From contig CALUJC010000027.1 of the NCBI GenBank assembly GCA_944320865.1, positions 1 to 43,159 on the forward strand: 43,159 nt of DNA, written 5' to 3'. Both the position numbers and the translations under genes were made by a program. Source of the DNA: an uncultured Bacteroides sp. (GTDB lineage Bacteria > Bacteroidota > Bacteroidia > Bacteroidales > Bacteroidaceae). How positions within the stretch are numbered: the first letter of the stretch is position 1; each line of letters begins with the position of its first letter. The notes under the pieces are model-generated. The model saw nothing but the letters and a program-made list of their open reading frames with translations, had not been told where the DNA came from and made no database searches. Shown in pieces: positions 34,548 through 40,012 of this stretch.

Positions 34548-35681
34548 ATGACTATCATCCAGCAACAGTTTTTTGAGCTCCTGAAGTCCGGATTATGGGG
34601 CGGTGCGCCCGATGCCTCTTTGTTTGTCGGAGAAGTGGATTGGCCGCAGTTATTCCAGCTTGCCCGTCGGCAGGCTCTTCCGGCCATCGTGCTCGACGGC
34701 GTCCGCTTATTGCCCGAGGAGTTGAGGCCTCCCAAGGCCCTCTACCTGCAATGGTGTGCCGTTATGCTTCATGTGGAAGAACAACATGAGTTGCTCAACC
34801 GCGAGATAGGCAACCTTTACGCTTTGCTTCGTGCGCAAGGCATGGAGCCCGTGTTGGCCAAGGGACAGGGCGTAGCACAATGTTACCGCATCCCCCATCA
34901 CCGCCAGTGCGGCGACATCGACCTCTATCTGGGCCGGCGCTTTTATGAACAGGCCAATGCCTTGTTGAGGCCGGAAGCCACCGAAGAGCATGAGGAAACC
35001 TTCAAGCACTCGTGCATGCACTGGCATGGCGTTATTGTGGAGAATCATTGCATCTTGATATCCCTGAACCGCCCCTCGGCCGACCGGCACATGCAGCGTG
35101 CCATTGCTTCGTGGTGGAACGATGGTGCTCCCCGCTGCCCCAAGGTGAAGGTAGGGGATACTCTTGTCAGCGTGCCGCCATATTCCTTCAACGTGGCCTA
35201 TGTGCTGACCCATGCCACCCTGCATTTCCTCAACGAAGGCATCGGCCTGCGACAGGTGTGCGACTGGGCCTGCCTGCTGCAATCGCCTCACACCGATGAA
35301 GAGAAAGCCGAGGCTGCCCGCCTGCTCAAGAGCTTCGGGTTGGAGAAGTCGGCCCGACTGTTTGGCGCCTTGCTGGTGAACGGCTTGGGCCTGCCGCGCG
35401 ACGTGCTGCCCATTCCCTTCGGCCCGAAGGACGAGAAGAAGGCCGGGTGGCTGCTGGACGACATCTGGAGCGGAGGCAACTTTGGCCGTTACGACAACCG
35501 GCGCAAGCAGCGCCCCAAAGGCTATTGGAGCGGCAAGTGGTACACGCTTGTACGTCTGCTGAATCGTTGCATCGAGATGGGTGCCTTGTCGCCCAGCGAG
35601 GCTTTCTGGTATCCCATCATGGTGGCGAAGCACTCCTTCCAGATGCAGTGGAAGCGCCTTACGCACCGTTCTACAAACTGA
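34548..35681 (+). CDS. Nucleotidyltransferase family protein (NTP_transf_5 type)
   Basis: A 377-residue cytoplasmic protein of the nucleotidyltransferase family often found in lasso-peptide and related clusters. The motif region is EPVLAKGQGVAQCYRI, then RQCGDIDLYL, giving Lys105-Gly106 and the metal-binding pair Asp123/Asp125. The rest is helical (HATLHFLNEGIGLRQVCDWACLL is typical of the family). Its exact reaction is not established; it may transfer a nucleotide or modify a peptide or sugar. It is divergent from the PqqD-like gene and its last 11 bases overlap the end of the convergent signal-peptidase-like gene, a compact arrangement that suggests one functional unit. No clear promoter was seen in 34473-34547. 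Confidence 0.85.
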   Translation: MTIIQQQFFELLKSGLWGGAPDASLFVGEVDWPQLFQLARRQALPAIVLDGVRLLPEELRPPKALYLQWCAVMLHVEEQHELLNREIGNLYALLRAQGMEPVLAKGQGVAQCYRIPHHRQCGDIDLYLGRRFYEQANALLRPEATEEHEETFKHSCMHWHGVIVENHCILISLNRPSADRHMQRAIASWWNDGAPRCPKVKVGDTLVSVPPYSFNVAYVLTHATLHFLNEGIGLRQVCDWACLLQSPHTDEEKAEAARLLKSFGLEKSARLFGALLVNGLGLPRDVLPIPFGPKDEKKAGWLLDDIWSGGNFGRYDNRRKQRPKGYWSGKWYTLVRLLNRCIEMGALSPSEAFWYPIMVAKHSFQMQWKRLTHRSTN

Positions 35682-36126
35682 TTCCCAACCTTTTCATGAC
35701 CGGCAGCAGCCAGCGGCGCAGGGGACGCAGGCGATGCCACCACGCTCCCCGCCGCAGCCAGCGGGCATCCGTGCAGTCTTGCACGCTGCCGTCCGGGCGA
35801 TAGATGTAGCGCAACAGGCCGATGACCTCGTTGCGCTTCACTCGTTCTATGCGGGCCAGGTTGCCGTCGCCCAGCATCAGGCAGTCGTCGCCTTCGCGGC
35901 CTATGTAGCGGTGTATCATGTAGCGTCCTTCCCACCGGTAGAAGGGGCAGCACCAGGCCGGCAGTTCCCCCGAGGGCGGGCAGGGCACAATCTCCACCAC
36001 GTCTTTCCCGCTGCGTATGAAGGGATACATGCTTTCGCCCGTGATGTGTATCTTCACCTTTTGCCCTTCGGCCAGTGCCCGGGCGGCTTCGGCCAGGAAG
36101 TCATTGGGCAGGGTAATCTTTCTCAT
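35671..36126 (-). CDS. S24/S26 signal-peptidase-like protein
   Basis: A 151-residue protein with the S24/S26 serine peptidase core. Ser32 lies in ITGESMYPFI, His72 in RYMIHRYIG and Asp87 in LMLGDGN. The Ser-His-Asp pattern is that of archaeal/ER-type and SipW-like signal peptidases rather than the Ser-Lys of bacterial LepB. There is no N-terminal membrane helix; the C-terminus (RGAWWHRLRPLRRWLLPVM) is basic and amphipathic and might touch the membrane. It starts within the last 4 bases of the HPr-kinase-like gene (ATGA overlap) and so is co-translated with it. It may cut the leader of a peptide handled by this cluster; the substrate is unknown. Confidence 0.8.
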   Translation of the reverse strand: MRKITLPNDFLAEAARALAEGQKVKIHITGESMYPFIRSGKDVVEIVPCPPSGELPAWCCPFYRWEGRYMIHRYIGREGDDCLMLGDGNLARIERVKRNEVIGLLRYIYRPDGSVQDCTDARWLRRGAWWHRLRPLRRWLLPVMKRLGISL

Positions 36127-36986
36127 AAGCCGAATATCGTTTCACAAGACAACCGGGCAGCCTCTGCATTGGGCAGGCAGGCCAGGTGGTAGACGGGCGT
36201 GGTGGACAGGATGCCGTTCAGCACGCGACTGATGTCGTCGTACAGCCGTTCGTCGTAGGCAAAGTCGGGCGGGCACGAAGGGTGCAGGGCGGCATAGGCG
36301 CGCGCTATGCCCAGCCGCTCCATCTTGTTGTAGGGCGCTTGCGACAGGCGCACGCAGGCGGCCAACGGGTAGCGCTCCGTCTTGTAGCAAGGCGTCTTGC
36401 CGCTCCAGGGACTGCCGTACACGTAGGGCATGCCGTCCTCAATGCGCACAATGGGGCTGTCGTCGTTCAGCAGCATGGCACCGTCAATGTTCTCGCGCCA
36501 CAGGCGGGTATGGGTGCTCTTGCCCGTGCCGCTCTCGCCCAGAAACAGCACGGCGCGGTCGCGGTAGACGATGGCGCTGGTGTGCACCGGCACGGCTCCG
36601 TGGCGGGCAATGCCCACGCCGAAGGCTATCCAGCAGGTGAAGCGCAGCAGCCGCGCGTCGAGGTCGCCCCGCAGGCAGAAGCGGTTGTCGCCTTGCTTCA
36701 CCCACAGTTGCAGGCATTGGTTGTTGACGTTGTGGCGGGTGTCGAAGCAATAGCCGCCGGGGTAGCGGCCAAAGCGGCTGGTCACGTCGTCCACTTCACT
36801 TTTGTACAGTTCTTTTTCAAAAGCCGGCGCTTCGCGGTCGCTCACCGTCAGGCGCAGCAGCGGCTCCGTGCCCTCTTGTGTCGGTGTGGCAAATACCTTG
36901 AAGCCTTGCAGTTGCGCCATGGCTTCGACCAGTTGGTCTCCTTCCGCCCGCAGGCGGAAGCCGGCTATCAGGTAGTCTTGGTTCAT
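36123..36986 (-). CDS. HPr-kinase-like ATP-binding protein
   Basis: A 287-residue protein whose C-terminal half resembles the HPr kinase catalytic domain. The Walker A is GESGTGKST (150-158), preceded by HTSAIVYRDRAVLFL, and followed by the acidic LLNDDSPIV (172-180) and GSPWSGKT. The N-terminal 120 residues are a separate alpha/beta domain. It lacks the N-terminal domain of true HPr kinase/phosphorylase and Bacteroides lacks a classical PTS, so HPr is not the substrate. Relatives in lasso-peptide clusters phosphorylate a serine of the peptide. It overlaps the signal-peptidase-like gene by 4 bases. Its upstream side is occupied by the fold-back repeat that separates it from the ABC exporter. 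Confidence 0.85.
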   Translation of the reverse strand: MNQDYLIAGFRLRAEGDQLVEAMAQLQGFKVFATPTQEGTEPLLRLTVSDREAPAFEKELYKSEVDDVTSRFGRYPGGYCFDTRHNVNNQCLQLWVKQGDNRFCLRGDLDARLLRFTCWIAFGVGIARHGAVPVHTSAIVYRDRAVLFLGESGTGKSTHTRLWRENIDGAMLLNDDSPIVRIEDGMPYVYGSPWSGKTPCYKTERYPLAACVRLSQAPYNKMERLGIARAYAALHPSCPPDFAYDERLYDDISRVLNGILSTTPVYHLACLPNAEAARLSCETIFGL

Positions 36987-37023
36987 AAGTCTTTATCTCT
37001 TTATTGTTTTATTCTTAAATACT

Positions 37024-37479
37024 GTACTTTTCTTTTTGCCTTGCCGCAAAAAGAAAAGATACCAAAAGAAAAAAGTCAAGCGCTGAATCTCCAGGGCTAC
37101 TCCGAGTACATCTTGGCTAAACGGCAGTCAACTCGCTTCGCTCAGACAAACTGCCGTTCTTTACGCCAAGATGTACTCTCCGCTTCACGCCCCTCCGCTT
37201 AGGCGCGGCCATGCGGCATTGGGCGGCAGGCCTCACGGCCTGTGAGACGCGGCACGCCACGTCTCTACATCGCACGGCTTGATGCCGCATGGCTCTCCGG
37301 CATTGACCGGCGGGCGTAAAGCGGAGGATGGTGGGCAGGCGTTAAAAACGGCAGGTTGTCTGAGCGAAGCGAGTTTCCTGCCGTTTAGCCTGAACATCAT
37401 CCGGAGTAGCCCGACGGGCACAGCCGGGGCCCTTTCTTTTTGGTATCTTTTTCTTTCGGGCAAGCGAAAGAAAAAGTAC
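37024..37479. repeat. Fold-back interspersed element with hairpin ends
   Basis: About 456 bases with no gene, bounded by GTAC at both ends. Each end is a perfect hairpin with a 6-nt loop (arms 37027-37039/37046-37058 and 37447-37458/37465-37476), and the two ends are inverted copies sharing the GATACCAAAA segment. Inside, the 19-mer at 37131-37149 is the exact reverse complement of 37356-37374, and each lies in a local stem closed by AACGGCAG/CTGCCGTT. GAGTACATCTTGG also pairs across the left stem. No transposase is encoded, so it would have to be mobilised in trans. It ends one base before the ABC exporter stop codon and splits that gene from the HPr-kinase-like gene. Confidence 0.85.
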
Positions 37480-39114
37480 TTATGTTACTTGATTCAACTC
37501 CAAATCAAACACCCTGTCGCACACCTCCAGCGACGACTCCCGGTGGGCAATGATTATCATCGTCAGCTCCCGGTAGCGGGCGGAGAGGGCGGCCAGCGCG
37601 CTGTTTATCTCTTGCTCCGTGCGGCTGTCCAGCGCCGAGGTGGCTTCGTCGAAAAACAGCACCTCTGCCTCCTTGTACAGTGCCCGGGCTATGCCGATGC
37701 GTTGTTTCTGTCCGCCGGACAGGCGGCTGCCGTATTCGCCCAGCGGGGTGTCCAGCCCTTGCGGCAGGGCGTCGGCCCACTCCCGCAGTTGCACCTGCTC
37801 CAGCACGTGGAGCACCTTGTCGCGGTCGGGCGGCAGATGGCCCAGGGCGATGTTGTCCGCCAGCGAGCCTTCTATGATGAATATCTCCTGCGGCACGTAG
37901 CCCACCAGCCTGTGCCAGGCATTGCGGTTGCCGGCGGTCAGTTCGCGGCCGTCTATGCAGATGCGTCCCTCGGTGGGCCGGAAGAAGCCCAGCATCAGGT
38001 TGAACAGCGTGGACTTGCCCGAGCCGCTGGCTCCCCGCACGCCTATCCTTTCGCCCCGGCGTATCTCCAAGTTCACCCCGCCGAACAGCCGTCCGCCATC
38101 CGGAAAGGCAAAGCCCAGGTTCTCCAGCCGTATGCTGCGGGTGAAGGTGAAGGGCTGTTCTGCCTCCCGGCTTTCGGCAGGCGCGTCGGCAATGCCTTCG
38201 GCCACCACGTCGATGGAGTGCGAGGCGTTTTGCAGCGTGGCCCAGCTGTTCAGTATGCCCCGCATGGCGGGTATCAGCCGGAAGGCTGCCACGGCAAACA
38301 CGCCGCTCAGTATGCCCACGTCGCCCCGCCCCGTGCCGATGAGCAGTGCGATGCCCGCCACGATGGCGGCTTCGGACAGGAATTGGGGGAACAGCTGGTA
38401 GCGCTCCATGCGCAGGCGGCTGTGGGTGATGGCCTCCATGCCTTGGTCGAAACTGCTGAGCGAGGTGCCGAACGACTGTGCTATCTCTATCTCGGCGTAC
38501 CCGCGGAAGGCTTCGACCACCGTGCGCGACTGCCTCCTCCTGGCCTCCAGCTCCTCGCGTCCGTAAGCGCGCAGCCGCTTCCTCACCACCAGCACGTAGG
38601 CCAGGGCCAGGGGAATGAGCACGGCACACAGCAGCAGTCCGGCCAGCGGCTCCCAGATGACCAGCGCGGCAATCATGAGCAGCACCAGCACCGCCTCGCC
38701 ACCCATGCGGAACAGCGGTGCCAGCACGCACAGGCAGAAGGTGTAGCACACGTAGTTCACCTCGTGCCCCAGCTGCACGCTGCTCTTGCTCTTGAGGAAC
38801 ATCAGTCCCCGGCGGTAGTAGTTGACGAACATCCGCCGGCTAAAGTCGCGGTAAATGCGCATCTGGAAGCGGCTCTCCACCCGCGCCAGCAGCACCACCA
38901 GTCCGTTTTTCACCACCACAAACAGCATCACCGCGCCGCACAGCGCCAGCATCGTGCCCCGGCTGCTGCCCGGACGTAGCACCGCCAGCAGCAGCGGGAT
39001 GAGCGCCGCCACCCCGGCAAAGTCCAGCATGGCACGCACCAGCACGGCCAGCGCCACCCACACACTGTGGCGGCGCTCGGCAGGGGGCAGCAGGCGGAAG
39101 ATTTCTTTTAGCAT
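37480..39114 (-). CDS. ABC exporter (fused membrane and ATPase domains)
   Basis: A 544-residue half-transporter with six membrane helices in residues about 15-295 and a nucleotide-binding domain from about 327. Walker A is GASGSGKST (361-369), the signature is LSGGQ (465-469), Walker B is EVLFFDEATSALD and the switch is IIIAHR. There is no N-terminal C39 peptidase domain. The start at 39114 (MLKEIF) lies 4 bases after the toxin stop; the earlier ATG at 39153 would overlap the toxin gene. Exporters of this shape serve lasso peptides and also lipid-linked sugars (PglK-like). The neighbouring PqqD-like, HPr-kinase-like and nucleotidyltransferase genes favour a peptide. Confidence 0.9.
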   Translation of the reverse strand: MLKEIFRLLPPAERRHSVWVALAVLVRAMLDFAGVAALIPLLLAVLRPGSSRGTMLALCGAVMLFVVVKNGLVVLLARVESRFQMRIYRDFSRRMFVNYYRRGLMFLKSKSSVQLGHEVNYVCYTFCLCVLAPLFRMGGEAVLVLLMIAALVIWEPLAGLLLCAVLIPLALAYVLVVRKRLRAYGREELEARRRQSRTVVEAFRGYAEIEIAQSFGTSLSSFDQGMEAITHSRLRMERYQLFPQFLSEAAIVAGIALLIGTGRGDVGILSGVFAVAAFRLIPAMRGILNSWATLQNASHSIDVVAEGIADAPAESREAEQPFTFTRSIRLENLGFAFPDGGRLFGGVNLEIRRGERIGVRGASGSGKSTLFNLMLGFFRPTEGRICIDGRELTAGNRNAWHRLVGYVPQEIFIIEGSLADNIALGHLPPDRDKVLHVLEQVQLREWADALPQGLDTPLGEYGSRLSGGQKQRIGIARALYKEAEVLFFDEATSALDSRTEQEINSALAALSARYRELTMIIIAHRESSLEVCDRVFDLELNQVT

Positions 39115-39118
39115 GAGT

Positions 39119-39448
39119 TTACAGGTATTGTGACACCGTATGATTGTTGGCAATGTAGCGCACGAGATATACTATCTCATCGTCCTTGCGGTACACGGTG
39201 AAGAATACATACCACTGCGTGCCTCTGTTCTTGCGGAACGATGCATACCACATGTTCTTGCCGTAACGGTCGAAGTAGGGTGGGGCAGGCTTCTTTACTT
39301 TGAAAGGTAGGTCGGCACGAATGTCATCTACTAATCCTTTTACATATTTCCGAGCACTTTCTTCAAATCCGAAATATTCTTTTTCATACAATGTGTAGAC
39401 TAATTCGCTGAGATATTGCCTAACCTTTCGTGTTGCAATAACTTTCAT
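39119..39448 (-). CDS. RelE/ParE-family toxin
   Basis: A 109-residue basic protein of the RelE/ParE type. The pattern is an N-terminal pair of helices (SELVYTLYEKEYFGFEESARKY) and then strands including WYASFRKNRGTQWYVFFTVY and the C-terminal IVYLVRYIANNHT, typical of this fold. Toxins of this group are mRNA interferases or gyrase inhibitors; which one cannot be told. Its start overlaps the antitoxin gene by 4 bases (ATGA), and it ends 4 bases before the ABC exporter start, so all three may be on one transcript. Confidence 0.8.
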   Translation of the reverse strand: MKVIATRKVRQYLSELVYTLYEKEYFGFEESARKYVKGLVDDIRADLPFKVKKPAPPYFDRYGKNMWYASFRKNRGTQWYVFFTVYRKDDEIVYLVRYIANNHTVSQYL

Positions 39449-39717
39449 TTTTTGCCTGTCCTTTTGTTCTTAAACATTTCGTGGATGTCTGCATAGACTC
39501 CTTCTAAGATCTCGTCAAACGATACTGCCTGTTCCAAGTCCTCGTCCGGCTCTTTGGCGAAATCTTCCGCACGCAGCACCGTGTCCGTCCCCATGACGGG
39601 CACAATGCGGTAACTCTTGTCCTTGCCGCGCTGTATCAGCACCTCTTGGCCGTCATCCACCTTGTCAAGATAAGCCTTCTGGTTGGCCCTGAACTCTCCC
39701 GATGAAACGATAAGCAT
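39445..39717 (-). CDS. Phd/YefM-family antitoxin
   Basis: A 90-residue protein. Its N-terminus, MLIVSSGEFRANQKAYLDKV with EVLIQRGKDKSYRIVPV, has the Phd/YefM fold (DNA-binding and dimerisation part). The acidic C-terminal tail (EPDEDLEQAVSFDEILEGVY) would wrap the toxin. Such antitoxins repress their own promoter alone and together with the toxin. It overlaps the toxin gene by 4 bases and is the first gene of the toxin-antitoxin-ABC exporter group. No palindromic operator was located with confidence in 39718-39790. Confidence 0.85.
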   Translation of the reverse strand: MLIVSSGEFRANQKAYLDKVDDGQEVLIQRGKDKSYRIVPVMGTDTVLRAEDFAKEPDEDLEQAVSFDEILEGVYADIHEMFKNKRTGKK

Positions 39718-39854
39718 GATTCTTTCCTCCCTCGTGTTTAAAGTATGAACAATCTTTGTACAACTGCAAAGGTAAGGAAATAAATGAAGAATGAAGAGGG
39801 AAGAATGAAGAATTCTGCGAGAACGGCGTGCAAATGGCTTATAATGAGGGGGAC

Positions 39855-39942
39855 GGTGGTGTAGGAAGGCTGGCGCGGTGGGATTGAAAGGCTTGGTTGG
39901 TGGGGTAGGAAGGCTACTGCGAGAGGGTTAGAAGGCTGGGAA
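39855..39942. repeat. Tandem array 4: four 22-nt units
   Basis: Units of 22 nt start at 39855, 39877, 39899 and 39921, with consensus GGTGGGGTAGGAAGGCT plus five variable bases. The GTAGGAAGGCT core is shared with array 2 at 21.4 kb. These units lack the palindromic right half (GCTACC) of arrays 1 and 2, so they look like eroded or half units. The array fills the spacer between the antitoxin gene and the terminator of the large lipoprotein gene; nothing else was seen there. Confidence 0.88.
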
Positions 39943-39945
39943 AAG

Positions 39946-39989
39946 AGGTAATAAAAATCCCCGCACTGCATGGGGCAGGCGGGGATTTT
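39946..39989 (-). terminator. Rho-independent terminator of the large lipoprotein gene
   Basis: An 11-bp stem (39954-39964 with 39979-39989; core ATCCCCGC/GCGGGGAT) is followed on the minus strand by TTTTTATTACC. It lies 24 bases after the stop codon at 40013. Confidence 0.9.
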
Positions 39990-40012
39990 ATTATCAAAGA
40001 GTGAATGATGTA

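Noticed and set aside
36123-36986. True HPr kinase/phosphorylase of carbon catabolite control
   Set aside because: The N-terminal HPr kinase domain is missing, no PTS genes are near, and the neighbours match the RiPP-associated HPr-kinase-like group.
37279-38979. A 566-codon plus-strand frame running from the fold-back repeat into the ABC exporter antisense
   Set aside because: The first part is translation of the repeat and the rest is antisense to the ATPase domain; it has no domain pattern of its own.
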